47,746 nt of DNA from Campylobacterota bacterium (GTDB lineage: Bacteria; Campylobacterota; Campylobacteria; Campylobacterales; Hydrogenimonadaceae). Made by a program: the position numbers and the translations under genes. The DNA lies in assembly GCA_013153475.1 (NCBI GenBank), contig JAADEJ010000059.1, positions 1 through 47,746 on the forward strand, written 5' to 3'. Below, piece by piece: positions 26,286 through 38,405 of this stretch. How positions within the stretch are numbered: position 1 is the stretch's first letter; each line of letters opens with the position of its first letter. Below the pieces are notes generated by a model. That model ran no database searches. It saw only the letters and a list, made by a program, of their open reading frames with translations, and was not told the origin of the DNA.

Positions 26286-28526
26286 CTAAAAGCGGGGTTT
26301 GTGCCGTTCGTTTTTCATGCTGTCGAGCAGTGAGAAGAGCAGTTCGCTGTTTTTCTCCGCCTCTTTGAAGTTGTTGACGATGGTCTCCTCCTCTTCGAGC
26401 CGCCGGTCGCCGTTTTGAATGAAATGGAGATTTTCGCGAACCAATTGGTGAATTTTGCGATGGGGTTCGGCGATTTTGGGGTAACTGGGCGTCATGGAGA
26501 AGCGCTCTTTGCCGGTCGTGGCGTACCATTTGCCGAAACGGCAGTGGTTTTCGTCGGCCAGTTTGGCGTCGGGATCGAAATCGATCACGGCGCGGTAGCC
26601 GTCTGATTTGAAGATGATGTGGTCGATTTTCGTCAGGATGACAAAGGCCTGATCGCCCATTTTGTCGATGAGTCCCGCCATCTCTTCGGCGTCGTCGTCG
26701 AGCTTTTGCATCGTCTCTTTGAAATCGCTTACCAGATTGGAAACGTCTTCGGCCACCCTTGTCATATGTTCCGATTTGTCCAGAATGGATTGGGTCTCCT
26801 GGTTCATGGTGCTGATGGAGACGTTGATCTCGTCGGTGGCCTTCTGGGTGCGTTCGGCCAGTTTGCGCACTTCGTCGGCCACGACGGCGAATCCCCGGCC
26901 GTGCTCGCCGGCCCGGGCCGCCTCGATGGCGGCGTTGAGGGCCAGCAGGTTGGTCTGGTCGGCGATCTCTTTGATCAGGTCCACCACCGACGTGATGTCG
27001 GCGCTCATGCTGTTGAGCTGCTCGATGGAGCTGTTGGAGTCGTGAATCTGCTCCATCAGGTTTTGCAGCTCCTGAAGGATCCGCTCCAGCCCGCCGATGC
27101 TCTCGACCGACTGATCCCGTGTCTCTTTGGTGGTATCGAGTACTTTGGTCAGATCGTCGATCAGTTGGGCGATTTCGTCCTGCATCAGAACCAGTCCGTC
27201 GCTGACGCTGCCGATTTCATGGAGTCGGGAAGCGAAGTTGATGAGTTTTTGTTTGTCGTGGGCCTCTTTCATGGCGGCGATACCGCTTTGGACCATCTGA
27301 ATGGCGGTTTTGAACTCGCCGTCCATATCCCGGTCGCTCAGCGGTTGACTGAAATCCCCCTGGGCCGCTTTATGGACACTGGTGTTGATACGGTTGATAA
27401 GTTCCCGCACCACACCGACCAGTTTGTCAAGCAGTCCCGCCATGATATCCATCTCGTTGGGATTTTCCCGGTTGTAGGAGATTTTGACCGACAGATTGCC
27501 GCGGCTGATCTCCTCGATGGTCGCTTTGAGGCGGTCGATCGCTTCCATGATCGAACCGGTGACGCTGCGGACGATAAAACCGATGAGAAGCAGAACGATC
27601 ACGATCAAAACGGCGACGGCGACAAGCTGGAAAATGGCCGTGTGCATTACGCTCTCCGCCTGGTCACCGATCTGTTTTTGAATGAAGTTTTCCACCTTTT
27701 TGAGGCCGTTGATCTTCTGGGTGATGGTTTTGAACCAGTGCGTGGCGTCGATACCGAAACCGGAATCTCTGCTCATGGCGATTTTGCGCATGCGCTCCAC
27801 TTCAACGAAGGCGGGCTCCCGGCTGGTTTGGTGATAGAACTTCAGTAGTGTCGGATTGGCGGTGGACTCAAAAAGCTCGAAAAAGCCCCGCTGCTGGGCG
27901 ACTACCGAAAGAAATTTGTTGTAAAGAAAGTGGGTAAAGTGATCTTTTGCGAAGACGCCCGAAAGAACCGCCCGCTCGATTCCTGCCCGCTCTTTGCCGC
28001 TGATAAAAAGAACCAGCGAATTCATCAGGTTGCGCAATTCGGGATCTTTGGTTTCGGTAGAGAACCGGGCGATGGTGTGAATGATAGAGGTATTGAGGCG
28101 GGTGTAGTAGTTGACCGCCGTTTTGGTATCGACCTGCTGTTCCCGTACCTTGCGACGCATGGCATCCAGCCGGCTCAGGTCGATGTTGGCCGCCGCCTCT
28201 TTGACGAAATGGCTGGGGTGTTTCTGGGCGTATTCAAGATAAATTTTGACTTTTTCGGCACTCGTTTTTTGCTGGCCGGGCAGAATGTCGTGGAATTTCG
28301 TTCCTCCGGAACTGAGATAACCGGCACTGGCTCCCCGCTCCTTCTGGAACTCGTGGAGCATATTGCTCAACACCACCGAAAGGCGCGCCGCTTCCCGGGT
28401 ATCTTTGGCGTCGAAGTAGGATCCGATATCGTCATAGACGATCCTCGACGAGAAGATCAGGATGGAGGCGATGGCGATCAGCCCCAGAATGAACAACCGT
28501 TTTCTGATGGTCAGTTTCTCTAACAC
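26286..28526 (-). CDS. Methyl-accepting chemotaxis protein with NIT-type sensor and CZB domain
   Basis: NIT-like [24 protein letters not shown], signalling tip [42 protein letters not shown]-terminal [11 protein letters not shown] (CZB). Confidence 0.9.
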   Translation of the reverse strand: MLEKLTIRKRLFILGLIAIASILIFSSRIVYDDIGSYFDAKDTREAARLSVVLSNMLHEFQKERGASAGYLSSGGTKFHDILPGQQKTSAEKVKIYLEYAQKHPSHFVKEAAANIDLSRLDAMRRKVREQQVDTKTAVNYYTRLNTSIIHTIARFSTETKDPELRNLMNSLVLFISGKERAGIERAVLSGVFAKDHFTHFLYNKFLSVVAQQRGFFELFESTANPTLLKFYHQTSREPAFVEVERMRKIAMSRDSGFGIDATHWFKTITQKINGLKKVENFIQKQIGDQAESVMHTAIFQLVAVAVLIVIVLLLIGFIVRSVTGSIMEAIDRLKATIEEISRGNLSVKISYNRENPNEMDIMAGLLDKLVGVVRELINRINTSVHKAAQGDFSQPLSDRDMDGEFKTAIQMVQSGIAAMKEAHDKQKLINFASRLHEIGSVSDGLVLMQDEIAQLIDDLTKVLDTTKETRDQSVESIGGLERILQELQNLMEQIHDSNSSIEQLNSMSADITSVVDLIKEIADQTNLLALNAAIEAARAGEHGRGFAVVADEVRKLAERTQKATDEINVSISTMNQETQSILDKSEHMTRVAEDVSNLVSDFKETMQKLDDDAEEMAGLIDKMGDQAFVILTKIDHIIFKSDGYRAVIDFDPDAKLADENHCRFGKWYATTGKERFSMTPSYPKIAEPHRKIHQLVRENLHFIQNGDRRLEEEETIVNNFKEAEKNSELLFSLLDSMKNERHKPRF

Positions 28527-28710
28527 ATGAAACTCCTTACTGCTCTTTTGCGCGGAAAATCCGTTTACTATATGGTATATCGTTTTTATTCAAAATTTAT
28601 TGAGAGTTAACATTTTCGACAAGCGGGAGGCGGCGGATCGGGGTGGGATCGCCGTTTCGCTATAATTGCGAATTGAATAAAGATCGAACGAAAAGGAAAA
28701 AGGAGAGAGA

Positions 28711-28971
28711 ATGGCCGAACAGAAGCCGAAAAGACGGCAAAAACCGGTGGTACTTTTCACTTCACCCGGATGCGTATGGTGTACGCGGGCCAAAACCTTT
28801 TTCAAAAAGAACGACATCAAGTTCAAAACCATCGACATCTCCCGAGACCGGCAGGCGGCCAAAGATTGCGAGCGCCACGGGTGTCGGGGCGTGCCGGTGA
28901 TTCTGATAGGCAGTACGTGGATCTGCGGATTTGACGAACCCAAAATCAAAAGAGCATTGGATCTTACATGA
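28711..28971 (+). CDS. Glutaredoxin-family protein (CVWC active site)
   Basis: [54 protein letters not shown]. Confidence 0.85.
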   Translation: MAEQKPKRRQKPVVLFTSPGCVWCTRAKTFFKKNDIKFKTIDISRDRQAAKDCERHGCRGVPVILIGSTWICGFDEPKIKRALDLT

Positions 28972-29861
28972 TAACCTTTACCGACCTGCTACTTAAACTG
29001 CAAACCTTCTGGGCCGAGCAGGGTTGTAACATTGTGCAACCCTACGACATTCCCGCGGGAGCGGGAACCTTTCACCCGGCGACGCTTCTAAGGAGTCTCG
29101 ATAGCAAACCGTGGGCGACCGCCTACGTGGCACCCAGCCGTCGCCCTACTGACGGCAGGTACGGCGAAAACCCCAACCGGCTGGGGGCTTATTACCAGTT
29201 TCAGGTGCTCATCAAGCCCAGTCCCGACAATATCCAGGATCTCTACCTCAAAAGCCTTGAATATTTGGGGCTTGATCTAAGCAAACATGACATCCGCTTT
29301 GTCGAGGACAACTGGGAGTCGCCCACATTGGGCGCCTGGGGGCTTGGCTGGGAAGTGTGGTTGGACGGCATGGAGGTGACGCAGTTTACCTATTTTCAGC
29401 AGGTCGGCGGCCTGTCCTGCGACCCGGTGGCCGCGGAGATCACCTACGGCACCGAGCGGCTGGCGATGTATCTGCAAGGCGTTGAGAGCGTATTCGACAT
29501 TGTGTGGAACGAAAAGGACGGCCGGGTGACCACCTACGCCGACGTACACAAAGAGGGAGAGTATGAGTTTAGCCGCTATCACTTCGAGGTGGCCGACACC
29601 GCCATGCTCTTTCGCCATTTCGACGACGCGGCTACCGAATGCCGCCGCTGTTTGGAAGCGGGGCTTCCCCTGCCGGCGTACGATCAGTGCATGATCGCCT
29701 CACACCTTTTCAACACCCTCGACGCCCGCAAAGCCATCAGCGTCACCGAACGGGCCAACTATATTCTCAAAATCCGTGAACTGGCCAAAGGGTGCGCCGA
29801 GCTTTATAAAGAGCAGGAAGCGGAGCGGGAAGCGCGGATCAAAGGGGAGAAAGAGGCGTGA
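28968..29861 (+). CDS. glyQ: Glycyl-tRNA synthetase alpha subunit
   Basis: [76 protein letters not shown]. Confidence 0.97.
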   Translation: MITFTDLLLKLQTFWAEQGCNIVQPYDIPAGAGTFHPATLLRSLDSKPWATAYVAPSRRPTDGRYGENPNRLGAYYQFQVLIKPSPDNIQDLYLKSLEYLGLDLSKHDIRFVEDNWESPTLGAWGLGWEVWLDGMEVTQFTYFQQVGGLSCDPVAAEITYGTERLAMYLQGVESVFDIVWNEKDGRVTTYADVHKEGEYEFSRYHFEVADTAMLFRHFDDAATECRRCLEAGLPLPAYDQCMIASHLFNTLDARKAISVTERANYILKIRELAKGCAELYKEQEAEREARIKGEKEA

Positions 29862-30580
29862 GAGTCGGTGAGATTCTAAAGCTTCTGGATGGGCTGAGCC
29901 CTTTTGAGTGGCAGGAGAGCTGGGATAACAGTGGCCTGCTGGTAGGCTCTTATGAGCAGGAAGCGGCGCAGGTTGTGCTGAGTATCGACCTGGATGAGGC
30001 GCTGATTGATGAGGCGGAGGAGGGGACGCTGTTTGTGGTGCACCATCCGCTCATTTTCGGCAAACTCAAGCGGCTGGTCTGGGAGGAGTACCCGGCCAAT
30101 CTGTTAAGAGCGCTTATTCGCAAAAACCAGGCGCTTATCGCCCTGCATACCAACTTCGACCAAAGCCACCTGAACCGCTACGTCTTTACCGAGGTGCTGG
30201 GGTTTGAGGCGCAGGCGTGCGAGGGATTTGTCTGCCGTGCCGAAGGGGCGTGGCAGACGCGGGACCTGCTTGAGAGTGTCAAACAAAAGCTGGGGCTTCA
30301 GAAGCTTCGGGTCGTGGGGTGGAAAGAGCGGATAACCTCCGTGGCCCTGACGACGGGGGCGGGCGCGAGCCTGATGGAGAGCGTCAAGGCCGATCTCTTT
30401 TTGACGGGCGATTTGAAGTTTCACGACGCCATGAAGGCGCAAAGTGAGGGGTTGATGCTGGCGGATATCGGGCACTTCGAGAGCGAGCGTTTCTTCGCCC
30501 GCGCCCTGGCGCCCCATTTGAAAAATCTGCCGATTCCGGTTATAATTGCGGAATCGAAAAACCCCTTTCGCTACGTTTAA
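29858..30580 (+). CDS. Nif3-like dinuclear metal center protein
   Basis: [46 protein letters not shown]. Confidence 0.92.
   Translation: MRVGEILKLLDGLSPFEWQESWDNSGLLVGSYEQEAAQVVLSIDLDEALIDEAEEGTLFVVHHPLIFGKLKRLVWEEYPANLLRALIRKNQALIALHTNFDQSHLNRYVFTEVLGFEAQACEGFVCRAEGAWQTRDLLESVKQKLGLQKLRVVGWKERITSVALTTGAGASLMESVKADLFLTGDLKFHDAMKAQSEGLMLADIGHFESERFFARALAPHLKNLPIPVIIAESKNPFRYV
30518..30546 (+). promoter_or_regulatory. Putative sigma70 promoter TTGAAA-N17-TATAAT within the 3' end of the Nif3-like gene
   Basis: -35 at 30518-30523, -10 at 30541-30546, 17-bp spacer, upstream of the 30608 gene. Confidence 0.65.
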
Positions 30581-30607
30581 GCACCACACGACTTTTGAAG
30601 GAAACAA

Positions 30608-31336
30608 ATGAACAAACATCTTGAAGAGCTTATTGAACTCTCAAAAATCGACCGGGCCATTGACGCGTTTGAACCCAAAATCGAAGCGGCCCGCGCCAAA
30701 CTGAGCGCCCTGGAGGCCAAAGAGACGGCCGTGGCCGAGGAGATCGAAAATCTCAAAGAGGAGATCAAGGAGGCGGAGCTCAAAAAGGCCAAGAACGACC
30801 TGCACATTCAGGAGTTGACCGAAAAACTGGAGGCCAACAAGAAGAAGATGGCCGACGCCAAGACCGAAAAGGAGATCAAGGCGCTCCAGCTTGAGGAGGA
30901 TATCGCCAAGGAGCAGTTGGATTTCGCCAACGAGGAGATCGCGCGGCTGGATAACCTCATAGAGACCCGCAAGGGTGAGATCGAGGCCAAAGAGGCGGAG
31001 CTGGCGGAGCTCAAAGAGCAAAGCGAGGCGCTCAAGGCCGAGGTGGAGGCGGAGCTGGCGGAGATTGAGAAAGAGAAGCAGGCGCTTTTTGAGAAAAAGC
31101 AGGCGCTGGTTTCCAAAATGAGCCAGAAAATTCTGGCCTTTTACGACAAGATCCGCCGCTGGGCCCGCAATACGGCGGTGGTGCCGGTGCGCAAACAGGC
31201 CTGCATGGGTTGTTTCATGAAGATCAACGACAAGACCTACGCCGAAGTGATCAAAGGCGAGGAGATCACCACCTGTCCCCACTGCGGACGGATCCTTTAT
31301 ATGGAACCCCAAAGCGAAGAGGCCGCCACTGAATAA
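30608..31336 (+). CDS. Coiled-coil C4 zinc-ribbon protein (HP0958/FlgZ-like)
   Basis: Long coiled coil, then CMGCFMKI and CPHCGRILY zinc-binding pairs. Confidence 0.85.
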   Translation: MNKHLEELIELSKIDRAIDAFEPKIEAARAKLSALEAKETAVAEEIENLKEEIKEAELKKAKNDLHIQELTEKLEANKKKMADAKTEKEIKALQLEEDIAKEQLDFANEEIARLDNLIETRKGEIEAKEAELAELKEQSEALKAEVEAELAEIEKEKQALFEKKQALVSKMSQKILAFYDKIRRWARNTAVVPVRKQACMGCFMKINDKTYAEVIKGEEITTCPHCGRILYMEPQSEEAATE

Positions 31337-31340
31337 CGGA

Positions 31341-32487
31341 TTGTTCGCCCTTTTTTACACATCTCTTCTTGGGGTCGCCTGGGCGGCGGCCTCTCCTTTT
31401 TTGCTGTTGCTCTCTTTTCAATCGAAATACCGTCGCTCTATCCCTTCCCGTTTTTTCCTATGGAAGAATCCGCCCCTGCCGAAGGGAGGGATATGGTTTC
31501 ATGCCTGTAGTTTCGGAGAGACACGGGCGCTGCGGCCTTTTTTGACGCGCTATGGAGAGAAGGCCCGTTTGAGCGTGACGACCCAGACCGGTTTCAAGGA
31601 AGGGCAAACATTTCTCCGAAATGTCCGATATCTACCATTCGAGCCCTGGTTGTGGTTGTGGGTTCGCCCCCACAACGCGCTGGTGGTGATGGAGGCGGAG
31701 CTTTGGTTTCTGCTCTTTTACCTGGCCAAAGCCCGGGGCGCGAAGACCTATCTGATCAATGCCCGTATCTCCGACCGCTCCTACGGGCGCTACCGAAAGT
31801 TCGCCTGGCTCTATCGGCGGATATTCGCCCAGATCGACGAAGTTTTCGCCCAAAGCGTCGAAGACGCCAAAAGGCTTGAGGCGCTGGGTGCTGTCAACGT
31901 GACGGTGACGGGAAACATCAAACTGGCCGATCTGCCCGAAGCGACCAGGCGGTACGAGAAACCGAAAGGGACGGTCATTACCGCGGCCAGCACCCATGAG
32001 GGGGAGGAGACGTCGGTATTGCGGGCTTTTGAAGTTTTTAGAAAGCGACACCCTGAAGCCAGGTTGTTACTGGTGCCCCGCCACCCGGAAAGGTTTGAGA
32101 AAGTGGCGCGTGAGGCCGAAGCCTTTGCGGTTTCACAGGGGTGGCGTTTTGGACGATGGAGCCGTGAGCCTTCGCTGGAGGCGGATGTGACGGTGATTGA
32201 CGCGATGGGCGAGTTGGTGAATCTTTACGCCGTCAGCGACATCGTGATACTTGGCGGGGCGTTTGTCCCGGTCGGCGGGCACAACCCCGCCGAAGTGCTG
32301 CCATTCGGTTGTCGTCTGATCACCGGTCCCCATATCTTCAACCAGCGGGCGATGTTCGAATCGGTGGAAGGGGCGATTTTCTGCGAGGCCGAAACGCTCC
32401 CGCAGGCACTGGAAAAGGCCCTGGCGGCACCCCCGTTGCGTTTGAAGACGCCCGTGTCGTTGGAGACTGTACTAAAAAGGTTGGACG

Positions 32488-32498
<11 letters not shown>
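31341..32498 (+). CDS. waaA: 3-deoxy-D-manno-octulosonic acid transferase
   Basis: IWFHACSFGETRALRPFL, LVVMEAELWFLLF, NARISDRSYGRYRKF, ITAASTHEGEE, GGAFVPVGGHNPAEVLPFG. Confidence 0.92.
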
Positions 32499-34037
<1,539 letters not shown>

Positions 34038-34054
34038 AAGAGTGGACAAACCGA

Positions 34055-34801
34055 ATGGAAAAAGAGAAAGCGTACAAACTCCTGGCGGCCCAGATGGGTC
34101 TTTCCAACGCCAAAGCCAAAGCGTTGATCGATCGGGGTGTGGTGTACGTGGGTAACCGCAAGGTGGCCATTGCCCGGGGAGAACTGCCGATCGATACGAA
34201 GTTTCGGGTTTTAAACCTTCAGCGGGCGGAGGTGATTTTTGAAAACGAGGAAGTGATCGCCCTGAACAAACCCGCGTTTTTGACCAGTGACGAGGCGATT
34301 CGCGACTTTGAGGGGGCGCGTCTTTTGCACCGATTGGACCGAGAAACCAGCGGTGTTTTGCTCTCTGCCAAAACGAAGAAGTTCGAGAAGCGGGCGCTGG
34401 AGGCGTTTAAAGCCAGGGCGGTCTACAAGGTCTATACCTGCTGGGTGGAAGGGATCGTGAGCGAACCTTTCACCGTGGACAAGCCTATCCTGACCGTTAA
34501 GCGGGGCGGACGGGCCTACAGCAAGATCGATCGCAAGGGCAAGCCCGCCGTCACCCATGTGGAGCCTCTGCTTATTTCGGGCAAGCGGAGCAAGGTGCGG
34601 GTGGTGATCGAGACGGGACGCACCCACCAGATACGGGTCCATCTTCGCAACGCCGGTTTTCCCATTATCGGGGACGCGCAGTATGGGGTGCCCTCCAACC
34701 AGACCAACCGGATGCTTCTACACGCTTTGCAGGTCAGACTGTTGGGGTATGACTTCAAAGCCCCCGAACCCAAAGGGTTCGACGTGTTGGCGGGCGGGTA
34801 G
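34055..34801 (+). CDS. RluA-family pseudouridine synthase
   Basis: HRLDRETSGVLLSAKT, ETGRTHQIRVHLRNAGFPIIGDAQYG; S4-like N-terminus. Confidence 0.93.
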   Translation: MEKEKAYKLLAAQMGLSNAKAKALIDRGVVYVGNRKVAIARGELPIDTKFRVLNLQRAEVIFENEEVIALNKPAFLTSDEAIRDFEGARLLHRLDRETSGVLLSAKTKKFEKRALEAFKARAVYKVYTCWVEGIVSEPFTVDKPILTVKRGGRAYSKIDRKGKPAVTHVEPLLISGKRSKVRVVIETGRTHQIRVHLRNAGFPIIGDAQYGVPSNQTNRMLLHALQVRLLGYDFKAPEPKGFDVLAGG

Positions 34802-34880
34802 GCAATCTTATATTTAATTAAAATTAAAGTAACTATAAGCTAAAATGGCGCACTTTTGAAAAGCGCCCGCAGGAGAATTC

Positions 34881-36224
34881 GTGTTTGAGTCATTGAGCAA
34901 CAGTTTTCAAAACGCCATCAACAAGATCCGCTTTCGCGATGACGAAAAGGCGCTCAAACGCGCGCTGGACGAGCTGAAAAAATCGCTGCTCAAAGCCGAC
35001 GTGCACCACAAGGTGGTCAAGGAGCTTTTGAGCGTTGTCGAGCGCAAGACCAAACAGGCGGGCATCGGCAAGGAGAACTTTCTCAAAGCCCTCAAAGAGG
35101 AGCTGACCGAGATTCTCACGGCCCCCGGCAAGCAGGGGTTTGTCTACGCATCCACGCCGCCGACGGTGGTGATGATGGCGGGCCTTCAGGGGTCGGGTAA
35201 AACCACCACTTCGGGCAAGCTGGCCTATTACCTGAAGCTGAGAAAAAAGAAGGTTCTGCTGGCGGCGGCGGACCTTCAACGCCTGGCGGCGGTGGAGCAG
35301 TTGCGCCAGATCGCCGGGCAGATCGAAGTGGACGTCTTTGCCGACGAGACGATCAAAGATCCGGTGGAAGTGGCCCAAAAGGCCCTGCAAAAGGCCAAAG
35401 AGGGCAACTATGACGTGCTGATTGTCGATACCGCCGGCCGGCTGGCGATCGATGAGGCGCTGATGAACGAGATCAAGCGGGTCAAAGCGGCACTGGATCC
35501 CGATGAGATCTTTTACGTCGCCGATTCGCTCACCGGCCAGGACGCCGTGCGAAGCGCCGCCACGTTCCATAAAGAGTTGGGCCTGACCGGCGTGATTCTT
35601 AGCAAATACGACGGTGACAGCAAAGGGGGCGTGGCCCTGGGTATCGCCCGGCAGGTGGGTGTGCCCCTGCGCTTTATCGGCGCCGGGGAGAAGATGCCCG
35701 ATCTGGAGGTTTTCATTCCCGACCGGATCGTCGGCCGCCTGATGGGCGCGGGAGACGTGGAGTCTCTGGCCGAGAAAGCCGCGGCGGTCATTGACGAGAA
35801 AGAGGCCAAGAAGGTCGCCCGCAAGATTCGCAAAGGGCAGTTCAATTTCAACGACTTTCTGGAACAGCTCGAGCAGATGAAGAAGCTGGGCTCTTTGAAG
35901 TCGCTGATGGGTATGATCCCGGGTATGAGCAAAATGGCCGGGGCCATGAAAGATCTGGATCTGGACAACAGCGAGGAGATCAAGAAGATCAAAGCGCTGA
36001 TCAGCTCCATGACCCCCAAGGAGCGGGAGAATCCTGATCTGCTCAACAACAGTCGAAAGCGCCGGTTGGCCAAGGGGGCGGGGTTGAGCCAGATGGAGGT
36101 CAACAAAGTCCTCAAACAGTTCAAAAACGCCGCCAAAATGGCTAAGAAGTTTTCGGGCAAGAAGGGGATGCAGGATCTGCAGAACCTGATGAGCCAGATG
36201 CAGGGTCCCGGGTTTCCCCGATAA
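34881..36224 (+). CDS. ffh: Signal recognition particle protein Ffh
   Basis: GLQGSGKTTTSGKLA, DTAGRLAIDEALM, LSKYDGDSKGG, C-terminal Met-rich M domain. Confidence 0.97.
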   Translation: MFESLSNSFQNAINKIRFRDDEKALKRALDELKKSLLKADVHHKVVKELLSVVERKTKQAGIGKENFLKALKEELTEILTAPGKQGFVYASTPPTVVMMAGLQGSGKTTTSGKLAYYLKLRKKKVLLAAADLQRLAAVEQLRQIAGQIEVDVFADETIKDPVEVAQKALQKAKEGNYDVLIVDTAGRLAIDEALMNEIKRVKAALDPDEIFYVADSLTGQDAVRSAATFHKELGLTGVILSKYDGDSKGGVALGIARQVGVPLRFIGAGEKMPDLEVFIPDRIVGRLMGAGDVESLAEKAAAVIDEKEAKKVARKIRKGQFNFNDFLEQLEQMKKLGSLKSLMGMIPGMSKMAGAMKDLDLDNSEEIKKIKALISSMTPKERENPDLLNNSRKRRLAKGAGLSQMEVNKVLKQFKNAAKMAKKFSGKKGMQDLQNLMSQMQGPGFPR

Positions 36225-36233
36225 CCCCATATC

Positions 36234-36280
36234 GGGGCATTGACCTAAACGATGCCGTCAATCGTTTAGGCCAATGCCTC
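36234..36280. repeat. Long inverted repeat/hairpin between ffh and rpsP
   Basis: GGCATTGACCTAAACGAT-GCCGTCA-ATCGTTTAGGCCAATGCC, 17/18 paired arms, 7-nt loop. Confidence 0.85.
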
Positions 36281-36317
36281 ATTTGGAAAAAACAAAACAA
36301 TTTGACAGGAGCAAACA

Positions 36318-36548
36318 ATGACAGTGATTCGCCTGACCCGCATGGGACGCAAAAAACGCCCGTTCTACCGCATCGTAGTAACCGACAGCCGCAAACGCCG
36401 CGACAGCGGATGGATCGAGAGCATCGGATACTATGATCCCATGAAAGAGCCCAAAGTGGTCAAACTCGACGAAGAACGCTACAACTACTGGCTGAGCGTC
36501 GGTGCCAAGCCCAGCGAGCGCGTGAAGAAACTGGCCGCAGGCAAGTAA
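36318..36548 (+). CDS. rpsP: 30S ribosomal protein S16
   Basis: [41 protein letters not shown]. Confidence 0.97.
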   Translation: MTVIRLTRMGRKKRPFYRIVVTDSRKRRDSGWIESIGYYDPMKEPKVVKLDEERYNYWLSVGAKPSERVKKLAAGK

Positions 36549-36549
36549 G

Positions 36550-36795
36550 ATGGTTGAGGCGTTCGTGCGCGAATTCGCGAAGCTGATCGTTTCGCATCCC
36601 GAGGCGATTCGGGTGGAGCGTCACAATCTTGCCGAGAAGTTTGACGAGATCGTGATCTACGCGCACAAAGAGGACGCCGGCAAACTGATAGGCAAGGAGG
36701 GGCGAACCATCAATGCCCTCAAGACACTGATCGGCGGTTGCAAAGCCAAAGACGGTATCAGCTACCGCGTCAACGTTCGCACCGACGAGGCGTAA
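36550..36795 (+). CDS. khpA: KH-domain RNA-binding protein (KhpA/YlqC)
   Basis: GKLIGKEGRTINALKTLI KH motif, located between rpsP and rimM. Confidence 0.9.
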   Translation: MVEAFVREFAKLIVSHPEAIRVERHNLAEKFDEIVIYAHKEDAGKLIGKEGRTINALKTLIGGCKAKDGISYRVNVRTDEA

Positions 36796-36798
36796 GAG

Positions 36799-37329
36799 AT
36801 GGGGGATTCCGACCGGATTCCCGTCGCCCGTATCGGCCGAAGCGTCGGCCTGCGGGGCGATATGCGCCTGAACCTCCTGACCGACTTTCCCGAACAGTTT
36901 AAAAAAGGCGCCCGTTTCCAAACCGATCGCGGCGAGTTGACCGTTGCCCGTTACGACGGCAAACGGGGAACGGTGCGCTTTGAGGGAATCGAGAACGTCG
37001 AGGAGGCCAAACCTCTGACCAACCTCTATCTCTATACCACCAAAGCCCGAAGTCAAGAGACGTGTCATCTAAAAGAGGGTGAGTATTTCTGGTTTCAGCT
37101 GATCGGGCTGCCGGTGGTCGAAGAGGGTGAGGTGTTGGGCAAAGTGGCGGAGATTGAGCGGCTGGCGGGTACCGATTACCTGGTAGTCAAGACCGATGAG
37201 AAGTTAAAGGCGCAGGGAGCGCCCGCCCGTTTTCTTATTCCTTACCTGGATCGCTACATTCTTCAGACACGGCTTGAGGAAGGGCGTATTCTTACCCGCG
37301 ACGCGCGGGATATTCTGGACGCCAGCTGA
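36799..37329 (+). CDS. rimM: Ribosome maturation factor RimM
   Basis: IPVARIGRSVGLRGDMRLNLLTDFPEQF, PRC-barrel region EYFWFQLIGLPV. Confidence 0.95.
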   Translation: MGDSDRIPVARIGRSVGLRGDMRLNLLTDFPEQFKKGARFQTDRGELTVARYDGKRGTVRFEGIENVEEAKPLTNLYLYTTKARSQETCHLKEGEYFWFQLIGLPVVEEGEVLGKVAEIERLAGTDYLVVKTDEKLKAQGAPARFLIPYLDRYILQTRLEEGRILTRDARDILDAS

Positions 37330-38042
37330 TGCGTTTTACCTTTGTTACCCTTTTTGAGGGGTTGGTACGGGGCTATTTTGGCGACTCCATTCTTAAAAGA
37401 GGGGTCGAAAAAGGGCTCTTGCGCTACGATTTTGTCAATCCCCGCGACTATGCCAAAAACCGTCACAAAAAGGTGGACGATACCGCGGCGGGGGGTGGGG
37501 CCGGCATGGTGATGATGCCCCAGCCTCTCGATGACGCGTTGGCCGCCGTTCGGGCCGCTTCCGCCGGGGCCCATATCGTCTTTCCGTCGCCGGTGGGCAA
37601 ACCCTTTACCCAAAAAGACGCCAGGAGGTTGGCGAAGATGGAGCATCTGGTTTTCGTGAGCGGCCGGTATGAAGGGATCGATGAGCGGGTGATTGAGCGG
37701 TGGGCCGATGAACTTTTCAGCATAGGCGATTATGTGCTCACGGGCGGGGAGCTTCCCTCTTTGGTGATGTGTGACGCCGTGGCCCGACTGGTGCCGGGGG
37801 TGCTCGGTAACGCCGAATCGCTGAGTGCGGAGAGCTTCGAGACGCCGCTCTTGGAGGCCCCGATGTTCACACGACCTAAAAGTTTCCATAAATTAAGCAT
37901 TCCTTCAGAATACTTAAAGGGAAACCATAGTAAAATTAACGCCCTGAAAAAAAGGCTGGCCTTGGCCAAAACGAAATATTTTCGCCCTGATCTGTATCTG
38001 AAATTTACCCAAAGGGACTACGATGAAAAATCGCTATATTGA
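37329..38042 (+). CDS. trmD: tRNA (guanine37-N1)-methyltransferase
   Basis: [55 protein letters not shown]. Confidence 0.97.
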   Translation: MRFTFVTLFEGLVRGYFGDSILKRGVEKGLLRYDFVNPRDYAKNRHKKVDDTAAGGGAGMVMMPQPLDDALAAVRAASAGAHIVFPSPVGKPFTQKDARRLAKMEHLVFVSGRYEGIDERVIERWADELFSIGDYVLTGGELPSLVMCDAVARLVPGVLGNAESLSAESFETPLLEAPMFTRPKSFHKLSIPSEYLKGNHSKINALKKRLALAKTKYFRPDLYLKFTQRDYDEKSLY

Positions 38043-38382
38043 GTCTTTCGAGAAAGCCCAGACCGAAAGCAAAAACATTCCTGACTTCCGTGCCGGCGAT
38101 ACCGTCCGCGTCGCGGTTAACATCAAAGAGGGTGACAAGACCCGTATCCAGAACTTCGAAGGTGTCTGTATCTCCGTCCGCGGCGAGGGAACAGGCAAAA
38201 CCTTTACCGTTCGCAAAATCGGTGCCAACAACGTCGGCGTGGAACGCATCTTCCCGATTTACAGCGACAGCATCGAAGGTATCGAAGTAGTTCGCCGCGG
38301 CCGTGTCCGCCGGGCCAAGCTCTACTATCTGCGCGGCTTGCGCGGCAAAGCGGCCCGTATCAAAGAACTCCGCCGCAAATAA
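38023..38382 (+). CDS. rplS: 50S ribosomal protein L19
   Basis: [60 protein letters not shown]. Confidence 0.97.
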   Translation: MKNRYIESFEKAQTESKNIPDFRAGDTVRVAVNIKEGDKTRIQNFEGVCISVRGEGTGKTFTVRKIGANNVGVERIFPIYSDSIEGIEVVRRGRVRRAKLYYLRGLRGKAARIKELRRK

Positions 38383-38384
38383 AC

Positions 38385-38405
38385 CTCTCCCTTTTGGGGG
38401 AGTTT
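38385..38405 (+). terminator. Putative terminator after rplS
   Basis: CTCTCCC-TTTTG-GGGGAG-TTT hairpin immediately after the rplS stop. Confidence 0.55.

Noticed and set aside
34890-36230. 446-aa antisense ORF opposite ffh
   Set aside because: It mirrors a certain gene in a GC-rich genome, has His/Gln/Leu-rich low-quality composition and no recognisable motifs. The same applies to 20214-21653 (-), 32472-34049 (-), 12097-13083 (+), 17535-18365 (-) and 26619-27848 (+).
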